Source: Lachnospiraceae bacterium UBA7205 (lineage in GTDB: Bacteria; Bacillota; Clostridia; Lachnospirales; Lachnospiraceae). From it: DNA of 23,944 bases. Positions within the stretch are counted from its first letter, which is position 1. Each line of letters opens with the position of its first letter. This document shows, piece after piece, positions 6,371 to 14,472 of the stretch. Both the position numbers and the translations under genes were made by a program. The notes under the pieces are model-generated. The model made no database searches and was not told where the DNA came from. It saw only the letters and a list, made by a program, of their open reading frames with translations. The stretch lies in NCBI GenBank assembly GCA_002490665.1, contig DKUL01000043.1:1-23944 (forward strand), read 5' to 3'.

Positions 6371-9025
6371 ATGGGAAAGGAACTGGCAAAGACGTATGAC
6401 CCGCATGGTCTGGAGGACAGAATATATCAGAAGTGGATGGACAAAAAGTATTTTCACGCGGAAGTTGACCGCAGCAGGAAACCGTTTACGATTGTGATTC
6501 CGCCCCCAAATATTACGGGGCAGCTCCACATGGGACATGCGCTTGACAACACAATGCAGGATATCCTGATTCGTTTTAAAAGGATGCAGGGATACAATGC
6601 GCTCTGGCAGCCCGGGACTGACCATGCAAGCATCGCGACGGAGGTCAAGATTATCGAGAAACTCAAGGAGGAGGGCATCGACAAGCATGACCTTGGACGT
6701 GAAAAGTTTCTGGAGCGTGCGTGGGACTGGAAGCGGGAGTATGGCGGACGCATTATCAGCCAGCTAAAGAAGCTCGGTTCATCGTGTGACTGGGACAGGG
6801 AGCGGTTTACGATGGACGAAGGCTGCAACAGGGCTGTCACGGAAGTCTTTTGCAAGATGCATGAGAAAGGGTATATTTACAAGGGCGCAAGAATGATCAA
6901 CTGGTGTCCTGTTTGTAATACATCAATATCTGACGCAGAGGTTGAGTATGAGGAGCAGGCAGGGCATTTCTGGCATATCAAGTATCCGGTGCTGAATGAC
7001 GACGGTACGGAGTCAGGAGAGTACCTGACCTTTGCCACGACAAGACCTGAGACCATGCTGGGTGATACTGCGGTGGCAATCCATCCGGATGATGCGCGGT
7101 ATGCACACTTAAAGGGCAGAAAACTGATGCTTCCGCTGATGAACCGGGAAATACCTGTTGTGGAAGATACCTATGTGGACATGGAATTTGGTACTGGCGT
7201 TGTAAAGATTACACCCGCGCATGACCCGAATGACTTTGAAGTCGGAAAGAGGCATAACCTCCCGATTATCAATATTATGAATGACGATGCGACCATCAAC
7301 GAAAATGGCGGAAAATATGCAGGCATGGAGCGCTATGAGGCGAGAAAGGCGATTGTGGAAGACCTTGACCAGATGGGGCTTCTTGTAAAAGTGGAAGATT
7401 ACAGCCATAATGTAGGCACACATGACCGCTGCAAGACGACGATTGAACCGCTTGTAAAGCAGCAGTGGTTTGTGAAGATGGATGAGCTGATTCAGCCTGC
7501 CGTGGAGGCTGTGAAGAACGGTGCCATACAGCTGATTCCTGAAAGAATGGACAAGACATACTATAACTGGACGGACAATATCAAGGACTGGTGTATTTCA
7601 AGGCAGCTCTGGTGGGGACACAGGATACCGGCGTACTATTGTGATGCGTGTGGTGAGATTGTTGTTGCAAAGCAGATGCCGGATGTCTGCCCGAAGTGCG
7701 GCTGCACGCACCTGACACAGGATCCGGACACGCTTGACACATGGTTTTCATCAGCACTCTGGCCGTTCTCCACGCTTGGATGGCCGGACAGGACAGAGGA
7801 CCTGGAATATTTTTATCCGACAGATGTGCTCGTGACGGGATATGACATTATTTTCTTCTGGGTTATCCGCATGATATTCTCAGGCTATGAGCACATGAAT
7901 GAAAAGCCTTTCCGGACAGTGCTGTTCCATGGCCTGGTGCGTGACTCGCAGGGCAGGAAGATGTCAAAGTCCCTTGGCAACGGCATTGACCCGCTGGAGG
8001 TGATTGAAAAGTATGGCGCGGATGCCCTCAGGATGACCCTGATTACAGGAAACGCCCCTGGAAATGACATGCGGTTTTATTATGAGCGCGTTGAGGCAAA
8101 CAGGAACTTTGCAAACAAAATCTGGAATGCGTCACGGTTTATCATGATGAACATGGATGGAAAAGAGGTGGCGGAGGCACCGGAGTCCCTGGAACCTGTG
8201 GATCGCTGGATTCTCTCCAAATTAAACAGCCTTGTCAAAGAGGTGACGGACAACATGGAGAGCTTTGAGCTGGGCATTGCCGTGCAGAAGATATATGATT
8301 TTATCTGGGACGAGTTCTGCGACTGGTATATCGAGATGGTGAAGCCGCGGCTTTATAATTCCGATAATGCCGCCTCGCAGAATGCGGCACTCTGGACATT
8401 AAAGACCGTGCTCATTGACGCGCTCAAGCTCCTTCATCCATACATGCCGTTTATCACGGAGGAAATCTTCTGTACGCTCCAGTCGGAGGAGGAGTCCATC
8501 ATGATAGCAAGGTGGCCCGAATACATGGAGTCGCGCAGCTTTGCCAAGGACGAGCGGGATATTGAGACGATTAAGGAGGCAGTGCGCGGTATCCGGAATG
8601 TAAGGACCGAGATGAATGTTGCACCTTCCAAAAAAGCGCATGTGTATGTTGTTTCGGAAAAGGAGGATATCCGGAAGATTTTCGACGAGGGTAAACTTTT
8701 CTTTACATCGCTTGCATTTGCATCAAATGTCACAATACAGTGTGACAAAAATGGTATAGCAGAGGATGCAGTTTCAGTAGTTATTGCCAATGCGGATATT
8801 TATATTCCTTTTGCAGAACTGGTTGACATAAAGCAGGAGATTGAGCGTCTGGAAAAGGAGGAAAAGCGTCTTGACAGCGAGATTTCGCGCGTGAACGGAA
8901 TGCTTGGCAATGAGCGATTTATGTCAAAGGCACCAGAGGCAAAGATAGCGGAGGAAAAGGAAAAATTAACAAAATACACACAAATGAAGCAACAAGTCAT
9001 AGAACGACTTGCGCAATTGAGGTAA
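6371..9025 (+). CDS. valS: Valyl-tRNA synthetase
   Basis: Class I aminoacyl-tRNA synthetase that charges tRNA-Val in the cytoplasm, 884 residues, the usual bacterial length. The HIGH motif appears as HMGH at 53-56 after PPPNITGQL, and KMSKS is at 530-534. The CP1 editing domain lies between them, with segments such as FATTRPETMLGDTAVA. A CDAC...CPKC pair suggests a zinc site before the second half of the catalytic domain. The last 65 residues form the Lys/Glu-rich coiled-coil arm typical of ValRS. The start is the ATG at 6371, 7 nt after AAGGAG. The frame is open back to 6218, but that part runs through the T-box and its terminator and is not coding. Confidence 0.98.
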   Translation: MGKELAKTYDPHGLEDRIYQKWMDKKYFHAEVDRSRKPFTIVIPPPNITGQLHMGHALDNTMQDILIRFKRMQGYNALWQPGTDHASIATEVKIIEKLKEEGIDKHDLGREKFLERAWDWKREYGGRIISQLKKLGSSCDWDRERFTMDEGCNRAVTEVFCKMHEKGYIYKGARMINWCPVCNTSISDAEVEYEEQAGHFWHIKYPVLNDDGTESGEYLTFATTRPETMLGDTAVAIHPDDARYAHLKGRKLMLPLMNREIPVVEDTYVDMEFGTGVVKITPAHDPNDFEVGKRHNLPIINIMNDDATINENGGKYAGMERYEARKAIVEDLDQMGLLVKVEDYSHNVGTHDRCKTTIEPLVKQQWFVKMDELIQPAVEAVKNGAIQLIPERMDKTYYNWTDNIKDWCISRQLWWGHRIPAYYCDACGEIVVAKQMPDVCPKCGCTHLTQDPDTLDTWFSSALWPFSTLGWPDRTEDLEYFYPTDVLVTGYDIIFFWVIRMIFSGYEHMNEKPFRTVLFHGLVRDSQGRKMSKSLGNGIDPLEVIEKYGADALRMTLITGNAPGNDMRFYYERVEANRNFANKIWNASRFIMMNMDGKEVAEAPESLEPVDRWILSKLNSLVKEVTDNMESFELGIAVQKIYDFIWDEFCDWYIEMVKPRLYNSDNAASQNAALWTLKTVLIDALKLLHPYMPFITEEIFCTLQSEEESIMIARWPEYMESRSFAKDERDIETIKEAVRGIRNVRTEMNVAPSKKAHVYVVSEKEDIRKIFDEGKLFFTSLAFASNVTIQCDKNGIAEDAVSVVIANADIYIPFAELVDIKQEIERLEKEEKRLDSEISRVNGMLGNERFMSKAPEAKIAEEKEKLTKYTQMKQQVIERLAQLR

Positions 9026-9081
9026 ATGGTGTTAAAATAAAGACATAAGGGGGCAGTTTCTGCCTTCTCGGAGGTGAGCAG

Positions 9082-10467
9082 ATGATTAATGTCAAGTCCT
9101 ATGTCAGAATAACAGAAGATAAAACGGAAGCATGGCTTTATCTTTGTGCGCCTGAGGAGGGCACAAGATATGAAAAGTCAGAAATCATTAGATACCTTCA
9201 GCTAAATGGTGTGGTAGCAGGTATCAATGAGTCACACATAGCAGCGATGTGTAAGAAGCAGATATATGAACGTGAGGTAAAGATAGCAGCAAGTGAGCCG
9301 GGTGATCCGGGAAGTGCCGGCAGGTTTGAATTTTTCTTCAGTACGGAGAAACCCAAGCCTGAGATCCGCAAGGACGGAACCGTGGATTACAGGAGCATGT
9401 CCCTGGTACAGAATGTGGAGGAGGGGCAGCTGCTTGCAATTTACCATCCCGCAGTGCAGGGAACATCGGGCAGGGATGTCACGGGTGCCTTTGAGAAATC
9501 AAATACATATAAGGAACTGAGGCCGCTTACAGGGAAGGGAATCAGTAACGAGGAAGACCCCAATAAGTATTATGCAACGAAGTCCGGAAAGATTGAGTAT
9601 GACGGTGACAACAAGCTGTCGGTGGTGGAAGTGTACGAGGTGCATGGAAGCTGTGACTACGCCAATAATTCCCTCGTGGACTTTAACGGGGATGTCATTA
9701 TACATGGAAATGTGGAGGCCGGGGTGACTGTCCGTGCCGGAAAAAGCCTTACCGTTGAGGGTGTTGTCGAGTCGGCAAATATATCGGCAGGCGGCACGGT
9801 GTGCCTGAAAAGAGGCATGCAGGGAGCCGGAAAGGGTGAAATTGTCGCAGGCGGCGATGTATTTACTGAGTTTATCGAATATGCGAATGTGAAAGCGGCG
9901 GGAACGGTGCAGTCCAATGTCATACTCAACTCTAAGGTGAACGCAGGCGACCAGATTACGCTTACCGGAAAGAAGGGCCTGATTGCAGGCGGATATGTGC
10001 ACGCGATGATGGGCGTGAACTGCCAGACGGCGGGGAATATGTCCGAACTTAAGACAGGAATCCATGTGGGCGTGATGCCCGAGATAATGGAGAAGCGGAT
10101 TGAGGTGAACGAGGAGTACAGCAAGCTCAACCAGGAGCTGGATGAAGTGGCGGCAAGCATGGCGAAAATACTGCGTGTCAGACAGCAGACAGGAGAGCTT
10201 AGCGAGCAGCTCCAGGCACATCTTGATGACCTGAAAAAGAAGAAGAATGAGATATATATCCGGTGCATCAGGGCCAAGAAGCGGGCTGACGAGCTTGAAA
10301 ATACGATACTCAAGTCCAGGGAAGCCAAAATCAGGATTAGTGGTAACATTTATAAGGGGACGGTTATCAGCATTGACGACAATAAGATGGTAGTGAACCG
10401 TGATACAAGCTTTATGGAGTATTCCGCGCAAAACGGTGTGATTGTCGGGACAGTGGTGGTAATCTAA
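9082..10467 (+). CDS. FapA family (DUF342) protein
   Basis: A 461-residue cytoplasmic protein of the DUF342/FapA family. The N-terminal domain (about 1-95) leads into a right-handed beta-helix-like region (about 100-330). There, turns such as GNVEAGVTVRAG, ISAGGTV and VAGGDV recur about every 15-20 residues, as in polymer-like beta-helices. A Lys/Glu-rich coiled coil (about 338-405) and a short beta-rich end (SGNIYKGTVISIDD...) complete the usual layout. FapA of Vibrio was linked to flagellar assembly and polar protein positioning; the role in Firmicutes is not settled. It starts at an ATG with GGAGGTGA 4-11 nt upstream and lies 56 nt after valS, so read-through from valS is possible. A terminator follows. 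Confidence 0.85.
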   Translation: MINVKSYVRITEDKTEAWLYLCAPEEGTRYEKSEIIRYLQLNGVVAGINESHIAAMCKKQIYEREVKIAASEPGDPGSAGRFEFFFSTEKPKPEIRKDGTVDYRSMSLVQNVEEGQLLAIYHPAVQGTSGRDVTGAFEKSNTYKELRPLTGKGISNEEDPNKYYATKSGKIEYDGDNKLSVVEVYEVHGSCDYANNSLVDFNGDVIIHGNVEAGVTVRAGKSLTVEGVVESANISAGGTVCLKRGMQGAGKGEIVAGGDVFTEFIEYANVKAAGTVQSNVILNSKVNAGDQITLTGKKGLIAGGYVHAMMGVNCQTAGNMSELKTGIHVGVMPEIMEKRIEVNEEYSKLNQELDEVAASMAKILRVRQQTGELSEQLQAHLDDLKKKKNEIYIRCIRAKKRADELENTILKSREAKIRISGNIYKGTVISIDDNKMVVNRDTSFMEYSAQNGVIVGTVVVI

Positions 10468-10481
10468 GCAAATTGAATGAT

Positions 10482-10516
10482 AAAAAAGGGTTCGCGACTG
10501 GCGCGGCCCTTTTTTT
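10482..10516 (+). terminator. Rho-independent terminator after the FapA gene
   Basis: AAAAAAGGG-TTCGCG and CGCGG-CCCTTTTTTT form a stem of about 13 bp around a short loop, followed by the T run. It ends only 18 nt before the folC start codon. Confidence 0.8.
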
Positions 10517-10534
10517 GGGAGAGGCGGGATTGGC

Positions 10535-11899
10535 ATGCGGGAGATTACAGTGCAAAGCTACGCGGATGCGGAAAAATTTTTATCCGAGGTGCCCAGATTT
10601 ACGAAAAAGAATCCGTTTGAGGAAACAAAGGAATTTTACAAGTATATACAAAGCCGTGAGGGCGGCAGATATGACGAGGAAAAGCTTGGAAAGGTAATAC
10701 ATGTGGCGGGGACGAATGGGAAGGGCTCGGTCTGTGCCTTCCTGCAAAGTGTATGCAGGGAAAGCGGTTACAGGACCGGAATGTTTGTTTCGCCGCATCT
10801 TGTGACAACGAGGGAGCGGTTCTGCGTGGATGGCAACATGATTTCAGAGGAGGAGTTTGTCCGTGCATTCAACTGGTTGGCCGGCATGGTGGAAGCATAC
10901 CATGAGGTAAATCCCGAATACAGCCCGAGTTATTTTGAGCGGCTGTTTTTTATGGGCGTGCATGTATTTGCAGGAGCGGGAGTTGATGTCACGATACTTG
11001 AGACGGGGCTTGGCGGAAGGCTGGATACGACCAATGTCGTAAGTAATCCGGTTCTTGCGGTGATTACGGAAGTCGGATTTGACCATATGGAATACCTCGG
11101 GGACACGATAGAGCAGATTGCATCCGAAAAAGCGGGTATCATAAAATCAAATGTCCCTGTCGTATTTGTGGATAGAAAAAAACAGGTTTCTGACATAATA
11201 AGGCACAAAGCGGCGGCATGTGGCTGTAAAAGCTGTCCTGTGTCGAAAAATGACTATAAAATAAATGAAATTCAGAAAAAATTCATTGATTTTTCCGTTT
11301 TCAATCTGTATTATGATTATGGTAGAATAATAGTAAACACCAAGGCGGTCTACCAGGTGGAGAATGCAGCCGCGGCGGTTCGTGCCTGTGAAGTGCTTAA
11401 AAGGGACTGCGGATTAGGGCAAATAACCGTAGAATCCATTCGGGCAGGAATCAGGGGGATGTTCTGGGCAGGGCGCATGGAGGAGATTGCCCCCGGGGTT
11501 TATATTGACGGTGCACATAACGAGGATGGGATTGCCGCATTTGTGCAGTCCTTAAATGAAGCGCCGGATTTTTGCGGGGGAGGCTGCGGTGACAGGAACG
11601 TGCTTGTCTTTTCGGTTGTAAAGGACAAGCAGTATGATAAGATGATAGAGATGCTCTGCGGGCTTTCCATGATTACGGATGTTGTGGTGACGCACATTCC
11701 GGGTGAGCGGGGAGCCGCGCTGGAAGCGCTTAGGGATATATTTGGACGGTATGCCGGCAAATCCATACAAAATATCCGCATCTGCGAAAGGATTGAGGAT
11801 GCAGTGCGGTATGGCATGTCAGTGAGGGGTGAATCAGGAATGGTTTACATTGTGGGTTCCCTGTATCTGGCGGGATTTGTGAGGAAACTTTTTGGCTGA
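10535..11899 (+). CDS. folC: Folylpolyglutamate/dihydrofolate synthase
   Basis: ATP-dependent Mur-ligase-family enzyme of folate metabolism. It adds glutamate to dihydropteroate and/or to folates. Length 454, slightly above the common 420-440. The P-loop VAGTNGKGS is at 57-65. The omega-loop/folate region reads FVSPHL...RERF, followed by ETGLGGRLDTTN and a metal-binding segment EVGFDHMEYLG. The C-terminal domain carries DGAHN at 325-329. Whether both activities are present cannot be told from sequence alone. The ATG at 10535 follows a GGGAGAGGCGGG purine stretch. It is followed after 13 nt by a 54-codon gene, suggesting an operon. Confidence 0.95.
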   Translation: MREITVQSYADAEKFLSEVPRFTKKNPFEETKEFYKYIQSREGGRYDEEKLGKVIHVAGTNGKGSVCAFLQSVCRESGYRTGMFVSPHLVTTRERFCVDGNMISEEEFVRAFNWLAGMVEAYHEVNPEYSPSYFERLFFMGVHVFAGAGVDVTILETGLGGRLDTTNVVSNPVLAVITEVGFDHMEYLGDTIEQIASEKAGIIKSNVPVVFVDRKKQVSDIIRHKAAACGCKSCPVSKNDYKINEIQKKFIDFSVFNLYYDYGRIIVNTKAVYQVENAAAAVRACEVLKRDCGLGQITVESIRAGIRGMFWAGRMEEIAPGVYIDGAHNEDGIAAFVQSLNEAPDFCGGGCGDRNVLVFSVVKDKQYDKMIEMLCGLSMITDVVVTHIPGERGAALEALRDIFGRYAGKSIQNIRICERIEDAVRYGMSVRGESGMVYIVGSLYLAGFVRKLFG

Positions 11900-11912
11900 A
11901 TGGAGATTGTTT

Positions 11913-12077
11913 ATGATAGATTTTGAAGAAGAACTGAAAAAATTCCACCCTAGTCTGGAAGTCGAGGATGTAGAGGATGCGATATACAACCAGGATGTGA
12001 CGGACCTTGCCGACGTGCTGGTCAAGCTGGTCAAGGAGGCAAAGGAAGAGTATGGGGATGGTTTGGCGGAGGGCTGA
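11913..12077 (+). CDS. Small acidic protein, function unknown
   Basis: A 54-residue helical, acidic product that I do not recognise. It begins MIDFEEELKKFHPS and contains a repeated ED/VED pattern and an amphipathic helix (DVLVKLVKEAKEEYG). The ATG at 11913 has GGAGA at 11902-11906 and starts 13 nt after the folC stop. An in-frame TTG at 11892 overlaps folC and lacks a ribosome site. The next gene begins 26 nt downstream, so folC, this gene and the TPR gene are probably co-transcribed. No signal peptide or membrane segment. Confidence 0.6.
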   Translation: MIDFEEELKKFHPSLEVEDVEDAIYNQDVTDLADVLVKLVKEAKEEYGDGLAEG

Positions 12078-12103
12078 ACTGGTGCAGAGTAGGGGAGCTT
12101 AGT

Positions 12104-13495
12104 ATGTTTTGCTTTAATTGTGGATGCCGCTTGTCGGAAAAAAATTTTTGTACCGGCTGCGGGGCAGATGTGGGGCTGTACAAGAAAATTATGTACACTG
12201 CCAACCGTTTTTATAATGAGGCGCTTGACAAGGCAAAGGTAAGGGATTTGTCAGGTGCAGTCGTGAGTCTGAGACAGTGCATCAAGCTGGATAAAAACCA
12301 TATTGATGCCAGAAACCTGCTGGGGCTTATTTACTTCGAGCGCGGCGAGGTCGTCGCGGCGCTAAGTGAGTGGGTCATGAGCAAGAATATCAGAAGCGAG
12401 AAAAATATTGCAGATGATTACATTGATATCATTCAGAATAATCCTGGGAGGCTTGAGGCATACAACCAGACAATCAAAAAATATAATATGGCACTTACAT
12501 ACTGTCAGCAGGACAGTCTTGACCTGGCAGTGATACAGCTCAAAAAGGTTGTCTCAATGAATTCGAGGTTTGTGCAGGCGCGGCAGCTCCTGGCGCTCTT
12601 ATATATTAACAGCCAGGATTTGGAGAGGGCTAAAAAGGAGCTTGACAAGGCTCTCAGTATAGACGCAAACAATACGATGACGCTCCGGTATCTGAAAGAG
12701 GTGGAGGAAATGACACCCACGGACGAGGAGCGCATCAGAAAAAAGAAAGAAGCCATCGTGTACCAGAGCGGCAACGACACTGTGATTCAGCCGGTCGGGA
12801 AAAAGGAGATGGTCGGTCTGCAGACACTGATTAACATCATCATCGGCGTCGCGATTGGCGTGGGAATTGCATGGTTTCTGGTGCTCCCATCCAAGATACA
12901 GCAGGCTCAGACCGAGGTAAATGAGAAGTACAAGGAGGTCAGCGAACAGCTTGACGCAAAGACCCTCGAGACCGAGGAGCTGACGACGCAGATTAATGAA
13001 CTGATTCAGGAGAAGGATTCCCTGTCAAGCAGCCTGAGTGAGGCGCAGGGGAACAAGGTACTGCTGCAGGCATACACGGATTTGATAGAGGCTGTTCTGA
13101 TGCGTATGAACAAGACCGGTGACGAAATGCAAATCGCGGATATGCTTGAACAGATTGACAAGAAGTATCTGCAGGATGAGGCGACCGACAGCTTTAAAAA
13201 CCTGTACGAGGCACTGCGGAATGACATCAGCAAGGTCGTGGCAAAAAACAGTTACAATACCGGTTATGCGGCATTCCGGGCAGAGGATTACGACACGGCG
13301 ATAAAGAATCTTGAGAGGGCATACCAGTATGACCCGTCAAATGGCGAGGCACTGTACAATCTTGGAAATTCCTACAATAAAAAGGGAGATACGAGTAAGG
13401 CGGCAGAAATTTATGAGCAGGTGGTAGCGCTTTTCCCCAATACGGAGAAGGCGAGGAAATCACAGAACTATATCAGGCAGATAAAAGGGGAATAA
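12104..13495 (+). CDS. Zinc-ribbon, TPR and coiled-coil membrane protein
   Basis: A 463-residue protein of composite build; function unknown. Residues 3-19 hold two CxxC pairs (C3/C6 and C16/C19), a small zinc ribbon. Then come tetratricopeptide-like helices (about 25-215), with motifs such as ARNLLGLIYFERGEVVAAL and ARQLLALLYINSQDLERA. One membrane helix spans about 240-260 (INIIIGVAIGVGIAWFLV). A long coiled coil (about 262-320) and two further TPR units (about 385-455, ending ALYNLGNSYNKKGDTSKAAE) follow. With no signal peptide, the N-terminal half should be cytoplasmic and the coiled coil plus last TPRs external. It is likely an assembly or scaffold factor. It is the last gene before a strong terminator and the spoIIA operon. 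Confidence 0.8.
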   Translation: MFCFNCGCRLSEKNFCTGCGADVGLYKKIMYTANRFYNEALDKAKVRDLSGAVVSLRQCIKLDKNHIDARNLLGLIYFERGEVVAALSEWVMSKNIRSEKNIADDYIDIIQNNPGRLEAYNQTIKKYNMALTYCQQDSLDLAVIQLKKVVSMNSRFVQARQLLALLYINSQDLERAKKELDKALSIDANNTMTLRYLKEVEEMTPTDEERIRKKKEAIVYQSGNDTVIQPVGKKEMVGLQTLINIIIGVAIGVGIAWFLVLPSKIQQAQTEVNEKYKEVSEQLDAKTLETEELTTQINELIQEKDSLSSSLSEAQGNKVLLQAYTDLIEAVLMRMNKTGDEMQIADMLEQIDKKYLQDEATDSFKNLYEALRNDISKVVAKNSYNTGYAAFRAEDYDTAIKNLERAYQYDPSNGEALYNLGNSYNKKGDTSKAAEIYEQVVALFPNTEKARKSQNYIRQIKGE

Positions 13496-13509
13496 CCCCA
13501 TATATTTAG

Positions 13510-13559
13510 AAAACACGAAAGAGAACATGCCAGGAAAGGCAGGTTCTCTTTCGTGTTTT
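13510..13559 (+). terminator. Strong Rho-independent terminator
   Basis: A 17-bp perfect stem (13510-13526 with 13543-13559) continues inward through TGCC/GGCA and is followed by a T run. It closes the folC-TPR unit, only 32 nt before spoIIAA. Confidence 0.9.
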
Positions 13560-13591
13560 TTCTGATTGACAGGGATTGAGGAGGAGGAGCT

Positions 13592-13909
13592 ATGGATCGG
13601 AATATGGAAGAATTTGCAATCATTGACAATTACTTGTGCATCAGGATGCCGGGGGAGGTGGATCATCATGGTGCAGCCAGCATCCGTGAGTGTGCGGACA
13701 GGCTGATACTGGATGACAAGGTAAAAAACATCGTGTTTGACTTTGAGGATACGACGTTTATGGACAGCTCCGGCCTTGGCATCATCATAGGGCGTTACCG
13801 GAAGATTTCGTGTTTCGGGGGAAAAGTCTATGCCATAAACACAAATGAGCGCATAGGCAGGCTTCTGAAGGCTTCAGGGATGTCATCCATTATAGAAATT
13901 CTTGCATAA
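13592..13909 (+). CDS. spoIIAA: Anti-sigma F factor antagonist SpoIIAA
   Basis: STAS-domain anti-anti-sigma factor of the forespore sigma-F switch. Unphosphorylated SpoIIAA binds SpoIIAB and frees sigma F; SpoIIAB phosphorylates and inactivates it. The 105-residue length is slightly shorter than the Bacillus protein (117). The motif MDSSGLGIIIGRYRKI is conserved, with Ser59 at the position of the phosphorylated Ser58 of B. subtilis. PGEVDHHGA near the N-terminus matches the family GELDHH segment. The ATG at 13592 follows a GGAGGAGG tract. It is the first gene of the operon; spoIIAB starts 32 nt after its stop. Confidence 0.95.
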   Translation: MDRNMEEFAIIDNYLCIRMPGEVDHHGAASIRECADRLILDDKVKNIVFDFEDTTFMDSSGLGIIIGRYRKISCFGGKVYAINTNERIGRLLKASGMSSIIEILA

Positions 13910-13941
13910 CAGAAATAAAGTATATAAGAAGGGAACAGAGA

Positions 13942-14469
13942 TTGAATATGGAAAAAGAGTGCGCAAAGAGGGAAGTAACACAGGGCATGGAAAACCAGAT
14001 ATGTGTGGAGTTTGACGCCATATCGGAGAATGAGGGGCTTGCGAGGGTGATTATAGCGGCGTTTCTGTCCAGGATAGACCCGACTGTCGACCAGGTAGAG
14101 GATGTGAAGATGGCAGTGTCCGAGGCAGTGACAAATGCCATTATACACGGCTATGGGGAGAAGGGGGGGCGTGTCGTGATGACGGCAAAGCTCTCATGCG
14201 ACGGGGAACTGGCAGTTGACATTATCGACAAGGGGGTCGGTATAGAGGACATCGGGCAGGCAATGCAGCCGCTTTTCACCACCGGGGCTGACAAGGAACG
14301 CTCCGGCATGGGATTTGCCTTTATGGAGGCATTTATGGACAGGCTGGAGGTGGAGAGCAGTCCGAATGAGGGGACGTGCGTACATATGTGGAAAAGCTTC
14401 ATAACCGGGCAGATTGCGTCCCAGCCGATTTTGCAGGCAGCAGTGTGGAACAGAAGCGGCAGGGTATAA
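13942..14469 (+). CDS. spoIIAB: Anti-sigma F factor SpoIIAB
   Basis: Serine kinase and anti-sigma factor of the GHKL ATPase family; it holds sigma F inactive and phosphorylates SpoIIAA. The N box EAVTNAIIHGY carries the Mg/ATP-binding Asn. The G1 box is DKGVGI, and the ATP lid reads PLFTTGADKERSGMGF. The start is uncertain. TTG at 13942 has GAAGGGA 7 nt upstream, and ATG follows at 13948. ATG at 13987 has a poor ribosome site but would align the protein exactly with B. subtilis numbering (Glu46, Asn50). If the early start is used, the protein has an extra N-terminal segment of about 15 residues. The C-terminus is also longer than in Bacillus (175 versus 146 in total). Confidence 0.95.
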   Translation: MNMEKECAKREVTQGMENQICVEFDAISENEGLARVIIAAFLSRIDPTVDQVEDVKMAVSEAVTNAIIHGYGEKGGRVVMTAKLSCDGELAVDIIDKGVGIEDIGQAMQPLFTTGADKERSGMGFAFMEAFMDRLEVESSPNEGTCVHMWKSFITGQIASQPILQAAVWNRSGRV

Positions 14470-14472
14470 ACT

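Noticed and set aside
9051..9066. GGCAG-TTT-CTGCC hairpin between valS and the FapA gene
   Set aside because: Short stem followed by TTCTC with no T run; not convincing as a terminator.
9499..10536. 345-codon minus-strand frame opposite the FapA gene
   Set aside because: His/Leu-rich composition typical of antisense shadow; the plus strand has a ribosome site and clear DUF342 features.
13487..13495. GGGGAATAA, a perfect match to the sigma-H -10 pattern before spoIIA
   Set aside because: The nearest AGGA-type -35 (13452-13460) is 26 nt away, far beyond the 11-13 nt needed; it also covers the end of the TPR gene.
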